Assembly (NCBI GenBank): GCA_035502775.1 | Contig: DATJUB010000018.1 | Span: 15,814-79,813, forward strand | Reading direction: 5' to 3' | Length of the DNA stretch: 64,000 nucleotides | Source of the DNA: 67-14 sp035502775 | GTDB lineage: Bacteria; Actinomycetota; Thermoleophilia; Solirubrobacterales; 70-9 | Shown here: piece after piece, positions 1 to 10,689 of the stretch | Layout: each line of letters opens with the position of its first letter | Numbering within the stretch: position 1 is the first letter of the stretch | Notes under the pieces: generated by a model | The model's database searches: none | The model's input: the letters and a program-made list of their open reading frames with translations, nothing else | What the model was told of the DNA's origin: nothing | Translations under genes and position numbers: made by a program

Positions 1-306
1 GGCGTCGGCCACGGCGCCCTTCGGCTCGAAGTCGGCCAGGAGGGTCGTATCGACCCCGAGCTGGTCACGGAACGCCTTGTGGGCGAAGGCCGAATCGACA
101 CTGATCGCCACCAGGGTCACGCCGGCTTCTTCGAGCTGGGGCGCGATCTCCTTGTACGCGGCGAGCTGGTCGGTGCAGACCGGACTGAAATCCAACGGGT
201 AAAACGCCATGAGCAGGCGCTTCCCGTTGAAATCGGAGAGTGAAACGACCTGCCCGGTGTGATCGGGCAGGCTGAAATCAGGAGCCTGGGCGCCGACTTC
301 GATCAA
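1..306 (-). CDS. Peroxiredoxin (AhpC/TSA family), C-terminus cut by window edge
   Basis: Thiol peroxidase that reduces hydrogen peroxide or alkyl hydroperoxides through a peroxidatic cysteine. The 102 codons present give the N-terminal thioredoxin fold, with GAQAPDFSLPDHTG near residues 5-18 and the active-site segment PLDFSPVCTDQL (Cys about residue 44), which resembles Bcp/AhpE-type enzymes more than typical 2-Cys AhpC. No ATG or GTG fits. The start is read as the TTG at 306-304, which overlaps the rpsO TGA stop as TTGA and suggests translational coupling. It is the last visible gene of the rimP-nusA-infB operon. The remainder lies left of base 1, so a resolving cysteine cannot be assessed. 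Confidence 0.85.
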   Translation of the reverse strand, partial: MIEVGAQAPDFSLPDHTGQVVSLSDFNGKRLLMAFYPLDFSPVCTDQLAAYKEIAPQLEEAGVTLVAISVDSAFAHKAFRDQLGVDTTLLADFEPKGAVADA

Positions 307-572
307 TGGCGGAGGCCGAGATCGGAAACCAGGGCGCGGTAGCGGTCCAGGTCGGTGCGCTGCAGGTAACGCAGCAGACGGCGGCGCTTGCCGACCATCA
401 TCAGCAGTCCACGGCGGGAATGGTGGTCCTTGCTGTGCTCACGCAGGTGGCCGGTCAGGTCGTTGATCCGCTCGGTGAGAAGCGCAACCTGCACCTCGGT
501 CGAGCCGGTATCGCCGTCCTTCTTGCCGTACTTGCCGATCAGTTCGGCCTTGTTGTCTTTCGTAAGAGTCAT
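303..572 (-). CDS. rpsO: 30S ribosomal protein S15
   Basis: Binds the central domain of 16S rRNA early in small-subunit assembly. The 89-residue length is standard for the family. The sequence carries the conserved GSTEVQVALLTERI segment, the HSKDHHSRRGLL stretch and the basic KRRRLLRYL region used for rRNA contact. ATG start at 572. It follows ribF by 100 bases and its stop overlaps the TTG start of the downstream peroxiredoxin. rpsO genes are often feedback-regulated by S15 binding to their leader, and the gap upstream can form a hairpin, but no known S15-binding motif was confirmed. Confidence 0.97.
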   Translation of the reverse strand: MTLTKDNKAELIGKYGKKDGDTGSTEVQVALLTERINDLTGHLREHSKDHHSRRGLLMMVGKRRRLLRYLQRTDLDRYRALVSDLGLRH

Positions 573-672
573 ATCTTTCCTTAGGGTCTGGGTCTCGCCT
601 CATGTCTTCCGCGCGAGCGTGGAGACGGAAGCCAGTTCCCGATCCGATTGTTTGACCGTGCAGGGAGCCCCT
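573..672 (-). promoter_or_regulatory. ribF-rpsO intergenic leader with hairpin (candidate S15 leader)
   Basis: One hundred non-coding bases separate ribF from rpsO inside an otherwise tightly packed operon. On the minus strand CTTCCG and CGGAAG flank a short loop, forming a hairpin about 40 bases before the rpsO ATG. Just upstream of the ATG is an AAGGAAAG ribosome binding site. Autoregulatory S15 leaders occur in this position in several phyla. That role here is inference, because no conserved motif match could be established by eye. Confidence 0.3.
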
Positions 673-1557
673 TCACGGCCGCTGGAAGCTACCACAGACG
701 CGTCTTGTCGCATCGACGTCCAGTTTCATCTGCTCGATGAGCGCTTCCGCGGAGTCAAATCTTTTCTCGCCCCGAAGGCGTTCCACGAAGGCGATCCGGA
801 GTACTTGGCCGTAGAGATCGATGTCTTGATCGAGCAGGAAGGCCTCGATCAGCTCGCCCCTCCCGGTCTCGAACGTCGGCCTTATTCCGATATTCACGGC
901 CGCCGGGAGACCGTTCGCGAAGGCCGCGTAGACGCCATGGCCGGGATTGACCAGACGATCGTCGGGAACGATGTTGGCGGTGGGGAATCCGAGCTCTCGG
1001 CCACGCTGATCTCCGGTCACCACGACACCTTCGACCATGAACGGAACGCCCAGGCACTTCCTTGCGGCATCCATCTCCCCGGCGGCGACAAGAGCACGGA
1101 TCCGGGTCGAGGAAACCGTCTCTCCCTCGACTTCGATCAGGGGAACCACACGGGTGGTGAACTCGGTCCGGGCGGCGAGCATCTCGGGAGTGCCCTTGGC
1201 CTTGGTGCCGAAACGGAAGTTCTCTCCGACCGACACCTCCTCGGCCCCGAGCTTGCCGATCAGGATCTCCTCGATGAACTGCTCGGCGGTGATCTGGGTG
1301 AAGGCCTGGTCGAAGGCGATCACCACCATCTCCTCCACCCCGATGCCGTCGAGCACGTCGCGCTTGACGTTGAATGGCATCAGCAGTTTCGGTGCGGCCT
1401 GCGGGTGCAGCACTTCGAGCGGGTGCGGCTCGAAGGTGAGCACGGTGTCGGCTCCGGCGATCACGGCACGGTGGCCGACATGAACGCCGTCGAAGGTCCC
1501 GATCGCGATCTTGCGGGGCCGGGTCTCGGCCTCGGACAGAGGTGTGACTTTGATCAT
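673..1557 (-). CDS. ribF: Bifunctional riboflavin kinase / FAD synthetase
   Basis: Makes FMN from riboflavin and then FAD from FMN. The 294 residues contain both domains. The N-terminal nucleotidyltransferase has GTFDGVHVGHR (about 20-30) and SSTRIR (149-154). The C-terminal flavokinase has GRELGFPTAN (186-195). The ATG at 1557-1555 overlaps the truB stop as ATGA, indicating translational coupling in the same minus-strand operon. Length and motif order are normal for a complete enzyme. Confidence 0.95.
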   Translation of the reverse strand: MIKVTPLSEAETRPRKIAIGTFDGVHVGHRAVIAGADTVLTFEPHPLEVLHPQAAPKLLMPFNVKRDVLDGIGVEEMVVIAFDQAFTQITAEQFIEEILIGKLGAEEVSVGENFRFGTKAKGTPEMLAARTEFTTRVVPLIEVEGETVSSTRIRALVAAGEMDAARKCLGVPFMVEGVVVTGDQRGRELGFPTANIVPDDRLVNPGHGVYAAFANGLPAAVNIGIRPTFETGRGELIEAFLLDQDIDLYGQVLRIAFVERLRGEKRFDSAEALIEQMKLDVDATRRVCGSFQRP

Positions 1558-2354
1558 CAGCCCTGCGGCTCCAGAACGACTTCGGCTTTCAGTTTTTCTC
1601 GGACTCGACTGGCCACTGCCGTCAGGTTATCCCCGTTGACGAGGAGAACCGGTTCTCCTTCATGCAGATGGTCGGGCGCATCCAGTGTCTGGCCGTACCC
1701 GATGGTCACCGCCTCGTCCACCGAGATCTCGTGGCGCGGCAGGAAGGAGAGCGCTTCGAGCGGGGTCAGCAGCTCCCCGGCTCGTTCGATCCCGATCGGT
1801 CCGACCGCGGTCCGCCGGAGTTCCTCGCAGTAGGCGTCGCCGAGGGTCTCGATCAGGGTCCGCACATAGGTTCCGGAACTGCATTCGATCTCGTAGCGGG
1901 CTCTCCCCTCACCGCTCTCGAGCAGTTCGGCCCGGTGGATCGTGACCTCGCGCACCGGCCGTTCGGCCTCCTCACCGCGATGCGCCTTCTTGTAGAGACG
2001 TTCACCGTCCACCCTCACCGCCGAGGTCATCGGCACCATCTGCCGGATCCGGCCGGTCGGCAGGGAAAGGTCCGTCGGAGCGTGTCCGGTCTCGGTCAGC
2101 TCGCCGTCACGGTCTCCGGTGGTCGAGGTCCAGCCGAGCCTGGCCGTCGCCACATAGGTCTTGGAGAGCCCCAGCAGGTATTTCTGGAGGCGCGTGGCAC
2201 GTCCGAGCAGGATGGTCAGCACCCCCGTCGCGAAAGGGTCCAGTGTGCCGGCATGGCCGACCTTGCCACCGCGTTCGCGCCGCACCTGGGCGACGACGTC
2301 ATGCGAAGTCACCCCGGCGGGCTTGTCCCAGACGAGAATGCCCGTTTCCGACAC
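1557..2354 (-). CDS. truB: tRNA pseudouridine(55) synthase
   Basis: Isomerises U55 in the T-arm of tRNAs. The 265-residue protein starts with GILVWDKPAGVTSHDVV and carries the catalytic-loop motif GHAGTLDPFATGVL, with the nucleophilic Asp near residue 39. The conserved KTYVATARLG and SSGTYVRTLIE segments follow. A C-terminal PUA-like stretch (about 205-265) fits the actinobacterial form. It lies 22 bases downstream of nrnA and overlaps ribF, in the classical infB-rbfA-nrnA-truB-ribF order. Confidence 0.96.
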   Translation of the reverse strand: MSETGILVWDKPAGVTSHDVVAQVRRERGGKVGHAGTLDPFATGVLTILLGRATRLQKYLLGLSKTYVATARLGWTSTTGDRDGELTETGHAPTDLSLPTGRIRQMVPMTSAVRVDGERLYKKAHRGEEAERPVREVTIHRAELLESGEGRARYEIECSSGTYVRTLIETLGDAYCEELRRTAVGPIGIERAGELLTPLEALSFLPRHEISVDEAVTIGYGQTLDAPDHLHEGEPVLLVNGDNLTAVASRVREKLKAEVVLEPQG

Positions 2355-2376
2355 GCTGCCCCGCTCCCGCCCGAGA

Positions 2377-3393
2377 TCAGTCTTCGGACTGCCGGCTCAG
2401 TCCGTCACAGATCTCGGTGACGACCCGTTCGAACTCGAGATCGGTGGAGCAGCCGGCGGCACGCACGTGTCCGCCGCCTCCGAACCTGCGAGCGAGCGCC
2501 GAGACGTCGGTGTTGTCGTCACCGGCACGCAGGCTGACTTTCCGGGCTGCCCGTCCGCGGCTCACCTGATCGCGGACGACGGCCGCGACCCGGATGCCGT
2601 CGACCGCCCGCAGGTGGTCGATGATTCCCTCGGTCATCTGCTCGTCGGATCCGGTTTCTTCGTAGTCGGCGCCGGTGATGTAGGTGACGATCAGCTGGCC
2701 GTCGCAGTGCATCTCGATCTTGTCGAGTGCCCGGCTCAGCAGGCGCAGCTTCTCGAACGGCACGCTTTCGTAGAGGCGCCGGTTGACGTCGTCGATGTCC
2801 ACCCCCGCCCGGACCAGGGCCGCGGCCACTTCGTGGGTGCGGGCATCGGTGCTGTCGTACATGAACTTGCCGGTGTCGGTCACGATGCCGATGTAGAGCG
2901 CCCTGGCCATCGAAGCGCTGATCTTCACGTCGAGCAGCAGTGCCAGCTCGTAGACGATCTCGGCGGTCGAGGAGGCACCCGCGTTGACGAAGTTGAGATC
3001 GCCGAACTCGGTGTTGTCGTGGTGGTGATCGATGTTGACCACGAGCTTGCCGCCGTCACGCAGGAAGTCGACCGGCATCCGGTCGATGTTGCCGCAGTCG
3101 AGGAAGACCACCACGCGGTCACGGAGGTCGGCCGGCGGTTCGTGGAACACGCCTTCCAGCGGCAGGTGCCGGTACTCGATCGGCAGCGGGAACTCCTTGG
3201 CCGCGAGGAACATCGCGGAGTCCTTGCCGAGGGTTTCCAGCATCTGGTGCATGCCCAGCAGGGATCCGAGGGCGTCGCCGTCGGGTCCTTCGTGGGTCGT
3301 CAGCAGGAACTTGGAGTTGTCGCGGACGAGGTCCGCGATTCCGGCCAGGTTTCCCTTGGCGACGACCTGCGCGGTGTCAGTTGCCGGGTTCAT
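2377..3393 (-). CDS. nrnA: DHH-family phosphoesterase, NrnA-like nanoRNase / pAp phosphatase
   Basis: Predicted to degrade short oligoribonucleotides and to hydrolyse 3'-phosphoadenosine 5'-phosphate. Motifs include HEGPDGDALGS (about 34-44), VVFLDCGNIDR, the DHH signature within NIDHHHDN, and the DHHA1 glycine motif GGGGHVRAAG near the C-terminus. The start chosen is the ATG at 3393 (MNPATD). An upstream in-frame ATG at 3423 would add 10 unconserved residues and lengthen the overlap with rbfA from 17 to 47 bases. It sits between rbfA and truB, its usual place in Gram-positive genomes. Confidence 0.92.
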   Translation of the reverse strand: MNPATDTAQVVAKGNLAGIADLVRDNSKFLLTTHEGPDGDALGSLLGMHQMLETLGKDSAMFLAAKEFPLPIEYRHLPLEGVFHEPPADLRDRVVVFLDCGNIDRMPVDFLRDGGKLVVNIDHHHDNTEFGDLNFVNAGASSTAEIVYELALLLDVKISASMARALYIGIVTDTGKFMYDSTDARTHEVAAALVRAGVDIDDVNRRLYESVPFEKLRLLSRALDKIEMHCDGQLIVTYITGADYEETGSDEQMTEGIIDHLRAVDGIRVAAVVRDQVSRGRAARKVSLRAGDDNTDVSALARRFGGGGHVRAAGCSTDLEFERVVTEICDGLSRQSED

Positions 3394-3760
3394 TCTCGTC
3401 TCTGTCCGGAGCCTCGGGATCATCGGGATCCATGTCCAGCAGCGCCGCGATCCGCAGTCCCTTCTCGACCGACTCGTCGTACTCGAAGGTGAGCGTCGGC
3501 GTGTGCTTCATCGAGGTCTCCCGGGCCACCTTACTCTGCAGGAAGCCGTGTGCCCGCTTCAGTGCGGTCAGCGCGTCCGCGCGAGCGTCTTCATCACCGA
3601 GAACGGTGATGAAGACCTTCGCGTGATGAAGATCCGGGCTGGTCTCGACCGAGTTGACGGTGACCATGTTCACCCGGGGATCGTTGAGATCAGAGGTGAT
3701 CGCGTCGCCGAGAACCTGACGCATCACCTCATTCACCCTTCGCATCCTCGAGATCGCCAT
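3377..3760 (-). CDS. rbfA: 30S ribosome-binding factor A
   Basis: Cold-shock-associated factor that binds free 30S subunits and assists 16S rRNA 5'-end maturation. The 127 residues show the KH-like fold with RMRRVNEVMRQVL at the N-terminus, the DPRVNMVTVNSVETSPD strand region, and a C-terminal TPTLTFEYDESVEKG. ATG at 3760. It follows infB by about 10 bases and overlaps nrnA. A D/E-rich C-terminal tail (DPDDPEAPDRDENEPGN) extends past the core fold. Confidence 0.95.
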   Translation of the reverse strand: MAISRMRRVNEVMRQVLGDAITSDLNDPRVNMVTVNSVETSPDLHHAKVFITVLGDEDARADALTALKRAHGFLQSKVARETSMKHTPTLTFEYDESVEKGLRIAALLDMDPDDPEAPDRDENEPGN

Positions 3761-3770
3761 GGTCTACGTC

Positions 3771-5968
<2,198 letters not shown>

Positions 5969-5972
<4 letters not shown>

Positions 5973-7465
5973 TCGGCCTGACTTTCTCCGTCTGCGGACT
6001 CGTTCTCTTCGGCGTCGTCCTCGGTCACTTCGACCTCGGCCTCGGCCTCTTCGACGGTTTCGACTTCGGCTTCGGTTTCGACCTCGACCTCATCGGCCGG
6101 CTCGACGAAGTTCGCCTCGGCCCCCTCGACGATCGCGGTCACCTCGGCGTCATCGGAATCGGGATCGGCCAGCGTCTCGATCTCGGCATCGCCGAGGCCG
6201 GTGAGAACGCCGACATGGCTGGTGGTGAAGCGGGAGAGCGCCTGGTGCTGCGGTAGTCCGCAGTAGGTCGATCCGCCGATCGCCGCGTTGGGACAGCGGC
6301 GTCCGGAGGAGAGCACCGCCATGCAGCGGCCGTCGAACTCCTCTTCGCCCTCGTACTCGTGCTGGCTCTCGTCCTTGGCGAACTCGCTTTCGGACTTGAT
6401 GTCGACCCGCCAGCCGGTGAGGCGGGCGGCGAGGCGGGCGTTCTGTCCGTCGCGTCCGATCGCCAGTGAAAGCTGGTCGTCGGGCACGACGACGGTGGCC
6501 TGCATCTCCTCGTCGTCGACCAGAACCTCGCGGACCCTGGCCGGCGAGAGCGCCTTGGCCACGAATCGAGCCGGTTCCTCGTTGTACGGAATGATGTCGA
6601 TCTTCTCGCCGCGCAGCTCGGAGACGACCATGCGGACGCGCGAACCTCGCGGACCGACGCAGGCGCCGACCGGGTCGACGCCGTCGGCATGGGAGACGAC
6701 GGCGATCTTCGAGCGATAGCCGGGCTCACGGGCCACACCGACGATCTCTACCAGCTTGTCGGCGATCTCGGGGACCTCGAGTTCGAAGAGGCCCTTGATC
6801 AATTCGGGGGAACGACGGGAAACGACGATGCTCGGGCCTTTCGTGGATTCGGAGACGTCAGTGATCACAGCCTTGACGCGCATGCCGTGGTCATAGCGCT
6901 CGCTGTAAACCTGTTCGGACTTCGGCAGCAGTGCCTCGACCCGTTCGCGCAGCTGGACCAGCGTGTAGCGCTTGTCCGACTGCTGGATCAGTCCGGTGAT
7001 CAGCTCACCGACGCGGTCGCGGTACTCGTCGAACATCATCTGACGCTCGGCTTCGCGGATGCGCTGGTAGATGACCTGCTTGGCGGTCTGGGCGGCGATC
7101 CGCCCGAAATCTTCGGGAGTGACGTCCTTGGTGGTGATCTGGTCCTCGTAGGGCGCCAGCACCTCGGGATCGATCTCGGGCTCCTCGGGCTCGCGCAGCT
7201 CGCCGGTCTCGGGATCGATGGTGCGCTCCTGCTCGGCGATCGCCTCGTCGAGCAGCTTCTGCTCGAGTTCCGCCGGAAGGATCAGCTCGAAGACCCGGAA
7301 GTCACCGGTCTCGTGGTCGAGATCGACCCGCGCGTACTTCGCCGAGCCGGGGCTCTTGCGGTAGGCCGAGAGAAGCGCGTCGGCGAGCGCGTCCATGAGG
7401 GTGTCTGCGGAGATACCCTTTTCCTGTTCAAGCACCTTTACCGCGTCAACGATCTCCTGGGTCAC
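5969..7465 (-). CDS. nusA: Transcription termination/antitermination factor NusA with zinc-finger and acidic tail
   Basis: RNA-polymerase-binding elongation factor that modulates pausing, termination and antitermination. The 498 residues comprise the N-terminal polymerase-binding domain, an S1 domain (about 190-260) and two KH domains with GACVGPRGSRVR (268-279) and AIGRDGQNARLA (335-346). A non-canonical extension follows. A Cys/His cluster (Cys381, Cys391, Cys402, His407; spacing C-x9-C-x10-C-x4-H) looks like a zinc-binding knuckle. Residues 439-498 are strongly acidic, and an acidic insert lies at about 78-110. The stop overlaps the infB start and the start overlaps the rimP stop, both as ATGA. 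Confidence 0.95.
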
Positions 7466-7899
7466 TTGGTTGCTCCTTCTGCAATGTCTGGCACTAGATG
7501 AGAGCGTTCGACGCTCTGGTACGGGATACGGACGACCGAGTTGTCGACGCCGAGCGTTATCTCCCGCTCGGCCGCCTCGAGGATCGTCCCGGTGAACTTG
7601 CGGCGATCCTCGATCGGCTCGGTGGTCTCAACTTTGGCCCGGCGTCCTTCAAATCTGGAAAAATGCTCGGGTTTCGTCAGGGGACGCTGAGGTCCCGGTG
7701 ATGAAACCTCCAGGGAATGGTCGATCAGCAGCTCACTCAGTCCGGAGGTCACTTTCCGGCAGATCTCGAGATCGACTCCGTCCGGATGGTCGACATAGAT
7801 GCGCAGGGCATCGCCGCCGGCCGCTTCCACGGCCAGAAACTCGATTTGAGGATCGAGCTCTGCGAGGCGTTTTTCGATGTCTTCGGAGCGTGGAATCAT
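7462..7899 (-). CDS. rimP: Ribosome maturation factor RimP
   Basis: Assists 30S maturation. The 145 residues show the typical order: DIEKRLAELDPQIEFLAVE, LRIYVDHPDGVDLEICRKV, then SPGPQRPLTKPEHFSRF (the family's SPGLDRPL/RPL signature) and a C-terminal SH3-like domain. The ATG at 7899 is preferred over upstream in-frame codons because the family homology begins there and the region above is an RNA leader with a terminator hairpin. It is the first gene of the nine-gene operon and overlaps nusA by 4 bases. Confidence 0.94.
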   Translation of the reverse strand: MIPRSEDIEKRLAELDPQIEFLAVEAAGGDALRIYVDHPDGVDLEICRKVTSGLSELLIDHSLEVSSPGPQRPLTKPEHFSRFEGRRAKVETTEPIEDRRKFTGTILEAAEREITLGVDNSVVRIPYQSVERSHLVPDIAEGATK

Positions 7900-7921
7900 G
7901 TGTTTCTCTTGATTTCGAGCC

Positions 7922-7944
7922 AAAAAAAAGCGGGCAAGGCCCAC
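7922..7944 (-). terminator. Intrinsic terminator in the rimP-nusA-infB leader (attenuator)
   Basis: On the minus strand GTGGGC-CTT-GCCCGC folds into a 6-bp stem (one G-U pair) with a 3-nt loop, followed immediately by eight T residues at 7929-7922. This is a textbook Rho-independent terminator, but it lies between the promoter (about 7979-8007) and the rimP ATG at 7899. It must therefore be read through to express the operon and could act as an attenuator. NusA, encoded second in the operon, is a plausible effector; that link is inference. Confidence 0.85.
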
Positions 7945-7978
7945 TTCTCGACACAGCTGGAGGGGAAAAGCTCTTACC

Positions 7979-8036
7979 AGTATAGCTCGCCGAGAATAAG
8001 TAATCCAGGTGACCCGGAATATGGAATCCAGGTGAC
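7979..8036 (-). promoter_or_regulatory. Candidate rimP operon promoter with 12-bp direct repeats
   Basis: On the minus strand a strong -10 hexamer TATACT lies at 7984-7979. A weak -35 (TGGATT) sits 17 bases upstream at about 8007-8002. Two identical 12-bp direct repeats, AATCCAGGTGAC on the plus strand at 8002-8013 and 8025-8036, have a 23-bp period. One overlaps the -35 region and the other lies just above it, an arrangement compatible with a tandem regulator-binding site. Transcription starting near 7972 would run through the leader terminator. Confidence 0.5.
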
Positions 8037-8157
8037 ATTCCCTCGTGATGGCCGATCTGGACTGAAAAGTCACGGGTCTCGGGAAAGCCCCCTGGATTTC
8101 GAAGTACCAGCTGCGTGAGTGGGCAAATCTGTTGCCCCTCTCAGTGCCTCAGCGTGC

Positions 8158-8577
8158 CTACTTGATCTCGATCAGGATCGTGACCGGGCCGTCGCCGGTG
8201 ATCTCAACCTTCATGTCGGCCCCGAACACGCCTTTTTTCGCGCCGAGTCGTTCACAGACCTCGTCATACAGCGGTTCGGCCACCTCACCCGGGGCCGCTT
8301 CCTTGAATCCGGGCCGGTTCCCGCCCGAGCTGTCAGCGTAGAGCGTGAACTGGCTGACGCAGAGGATCTCGCGCTCACCGAGCGCTTCGTTCATGCGGCC
8401 CTCGCCGTCCTCGAAGATCCGCAGCTTCAGCAGCTTGCCGGCCATGCGCTCGGCCTCGGCCGCGCCGTCGCCATGGGTGATGCCGAGCAGCACGACCATG
8501 CCCGCCCCGACACGGGAGATCTCCTGGCCGCCCACCGAGACCGAGCCGGCCGTGACCCGCTGGACCACCGCTCTCAA
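8158..8577 (-). CDS. dtd: D-aminoacyl-tRNA deacylase
   Basis: Removes D-amino acids (and glycine from tRNA-Ala) mischarged onto tRNA. The 139-residue length is typical. It starts with MRAVVQRVTAGSVSV and contains the family signatures SQFTLYAD (Ser-Gln-x-Thr active-site motif) and a C-terminal GPVTILIEI containing the Gly-cisPro chiral-proofreading element. Its start overlaps the coaBC stop by 4 bases, so it is the last gene of the mihF-gmk-rpoZ-coaBC-dtd segment. About 250 bases then separate it from rimP. Confidence 0.95.
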   Translation of the reverse strand: MRAVVQRVTAGSVSVGGQEISRVGAGMVVLLGITHGDGAAEAERMAGKLLKLRIFEDGEGRMNEALGEREILCVSQFTLYADSSGGNRPGFKEAAPGEVAEPLYDEVCERLGAKKGVFGADMKVEITGDGPVTILIEIK

Positions 8578-9824
8578 GAGGCGTCCGGTCCGGCTCTCAG
8601 TTCGAGTACCCGGTCGAGGATGCGATCGGCGATCTCCGTCTTCGGGGCCTTCTCGACCTCGCGTTCGCTCCCGGACGTGACCAGGGTGACCGCGTTCTCG
8701 GTCGAGTCGAAGCCGATGGTCCGGTCGGAGACGTCGTTGAGCACGATCATGTCCGCACCCTTCGACTCGAGTTTCTGCCGGGCCCGCCCGATGGCGTCGC
8801 CTCCGTGCTGTGCGGCGAAGCCGACCACGGTCTGACCGGCCTCGCGGGTGGAGGAGAGCCCGCCGAGTATGTCCTCGGTCGGGACCAGGGACAGGGAGAT
8901 CTCGCCGCCGCTCCTCGAGAGCTTCTCCCTTGAGCTGCCGGAAACCGTGAAATCCGCCGGTGCGGCCGCCATCAGCAGCAGGTCGGCCGATGGGAAGAGC
9001 TCATGGCAGCGGGCCGCGAGATCTTCGGTCGATTCGACGTCGACCCGCCTGATTCCGGCCGGGGCCGGCAGGTTGACGTTGGCGGCGATCACTGTGACCT
9101 CCGCGCCGCGGGCCTCGGCCCGCTCGGCGAGCGCGAACCCCATACGCCCGCTCGACCGGTTGCCGATGTAGCGGACCGGATCGATCGGCTCGCGGGTGCC
9201 GCCGGCGGTGACCAGCACCTTCAGCCCGGTCAGGTCGGCCGAATCGCCGCCGTCGTTCAGAGCGGCTTCGACTCGCGCCATCAGCTCGGCCGGTTCGGGC
9301 AGGCGCCCCACCCCGAACTCGCCCTTCGAGGCGAGCCTTCCTTCGCCGGGCTCGATCACGTCCACCCCGCGTTCGCGCAGGGTCGCCAGATTGGCCTGGG
9401 TGGCGTCGTCCCGGTACATGCGGTCGTTCATCGCGGGCGCGACCAGGCGCGGACCGGCGAAGGCGAGAAAGGCCGTGGTGAGGATCGAGTCGGCCTGCCC
9501 CCCGGCCAGCTTGGCGATCGTGTTCGCCGAAGCCGGGGCGATCAGGTAGAGGTCGGCCGCCTCGGCCACGGCCAGATGCCCGATCGGATCGTGTTCGGGC
9601 AGCGGCTCCCCGGGAAAGGTGCCGCGCATCGGGTCACGCTCGAACTCGGAGGTGAGCACGGGCGCCCCGAGAATGCCCTCGAAGGTGTCGGGGCCGACGA
9701 ACTTTCTCGCCGACGCGGTCATCAGGACCCGGACGGAATGTCCGGCCCCGGTGGCAAGGCGGACGAACTCGACCGCCTTGTAGGCCGCGATCCCGCCGCT
9801 TACTCCGAGCAGGATCTTCGCCAA
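8574..9824 (-). CDS. coaBC: Bifunctional phosphopantothenoylcysteine decarboxylase / synthetase
   Basis: Catalyses two steps of coenzyme A synthesis. The 416 residues show an FMN-binding CoaC domain (GVSGGIAAYKA at the N-terminus, SANTIAKLAGGQADS, and the APAMNDRMY substrate clamp). A CoaB domain follows, beginning near residue 200 with VLVTAGGTREPIDPVRYIGN and then SSGRMGFALAERA. The ATG at 9824 lies 9 bases after the rpoZ stop and the 3' end overlaps dtd. The gmk-rpoZ-coaBC order is standard for Actinobacteria. Confidence 0.96.
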   Translation of the reverse strand: MAKILLGVSGGIAAYKAVEFVRLATGAGHSVRVLMTASARKFVGPDTFEGILGAPVLTSEFERDPMRGTFPGEPLPEHDPIGHLAVAEAADLYLIAPASANTIAKLAGGQADSILTTAFLAFAGPRLVAPAMNDRMYRDDATQANLATLRERGVDVIEPGEGRLASKGEFGVGRLPEPAELMARVEAALNDGGDSADLTGLKVLVTAGGTREPIDPVRYIGNRSSGRMGFALAERAEARGAEVTVIAANVNLPAPAGIRRVDVESTEDLAARCHELFPSADLLLMAAAPADFTVSGSSREKLSRSGGEISLSLVPTEDILGGLSSTREAGQTVVGFAAQHGGDAIGRARQKLESKGADMIVLNDVSDRTIGFDSTENAVTLVTSGSEREVEKAPKTEIADRILDRVLELRAGPDAS

Positions 9825-9833
9825 GGCAGAGTC

Positions 9834-10067
9834 CTAGCTGCGGTACTCGTACTTGAGTTTGCCCTCGGCGACTTCTTCGAGCGCGAGGGTGAGCGGGCCC
9901 TTGCCCGGCTCGGCCGGAACCATCGGCGGCGGGTAGTCCCCGTATCCGCCTTCGTTCAGGCTCTGGTAGTAGCTGTTGATCTGCCGGGCACGGCGGGCGG
10001 CGACTACGACAGCCGCATAGTGAGAATCAGTGTTCCGCAGGAGATGGTCGACGCGTGGCTTGATCAT
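9834..10067 (-). CDS. rpoZ: DNA-directed RNA polymerase omega subunit
   Basis: Small polymerase subunit that helps beta-prime folding. The 77 residues contain the conserved core: MIKPRVDHLL, then the helix YAAVVVAARRARQIN with the family's RARQI signature, and a C-terminal KPLTLALEEVAEGK-like segment (GPLTLALEEVAEGKL). Its ATG overlaps the gmk stop by 4 bases. Identification is firm from both the motif and the gmk-rpoZ-coaBC context. Confidence 0.95.
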   Translation of the reverse strand: MIKPRVDHLLRNTDSHYAAVVVAARRARQINSYYQSLNEGGYGDYPPPMVPAEPGKGPLTLALEEVAEGKLKYEYRS

Positions 10068-10660
10068 TGAGTCAATTCTGACAGCTTGCGCCGGACTATG
10101 GTTTCCAGCTCTCCCGCCGCGCGGTCCAGATCGTCGTTGACGACCCGGTGATGAAAGTGGTGCCGGGCCTCGAGTTCTTCCTCCGCGACGGCCATCCGGC
10201 CCTCGATCGCCTCAGCCGAATCGGTCCCCCGGCCGGCCAGCCGCGAGAGCAGCGTCTCGAGCTCCGGCTCCGGCGGCATGATGAACAGCTGGACCGCTTC
10301 CGGCATCGATTCACGGATCTGTTCGGCGCCCTGGACCTCGATCTCGAGTACCACCGGATGGCCGTTCTCGATCCGTCCGTCGACCTCGGACTTCAAGGTG
10401 CCGTACTGGTGTCCGCTGTAGCCGGCGTGCTCGAGAAACTCGCCGGCGGCGACCCGCCGGTCGAACTCCTCGGCGGGCAGGAAGTGGTACTCGACCCCGT
10501 CGGTCTCACCTGTCCGGGGCGCCCGTGTGGTCGCCGAGGTCGAAAGCTCCAGTTCGGGAACCCGCTCGCGCAGCATCGAGATCAGGCTGCCCTTGCCGAC
10601 ACCGGACGGGCCGGTGATCACGAATACTTTGGAAACCAGGGGTTTTTGGGCAGCGGCCAT
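10064..10660 (-). CDS. gmk: Guanylate kinase
   Basis: Phosphorylates GMP to GDP. The 198 residues carry the P-loop GPSGVGKG (17-24), the GMP-binding TTRAPRTGETDGVEYHF segment, and GHQYGTLKSEVDG followed by VVLEIEVQGAEQIR. It lies 29 bases downstream of mihF and overlaps rpoZ. The length is standard. Confidence 0.97.
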   Translation of the reverse strand: MAAAQKPLVSKVFVITGPSGVGKGSLISMLRERVPELELSTSATTRAPRTGETDGVEYHFLPAEEFDRRVAAGEFLEHAGYSGHQYGTLKSEVDGRIENGHPVVLEIEVQGAEQIRESMPEAVQLFIMPPEPELETLLSRLAGRGTDSAEAIEGRMAVAEEELEARHHFHHRVVNDDLDRAAGELETIVRRKLSELTQ

Positions 10661-10689
10661 CGGAGCGCCAGCCTAGAGGATGGTTCGGA

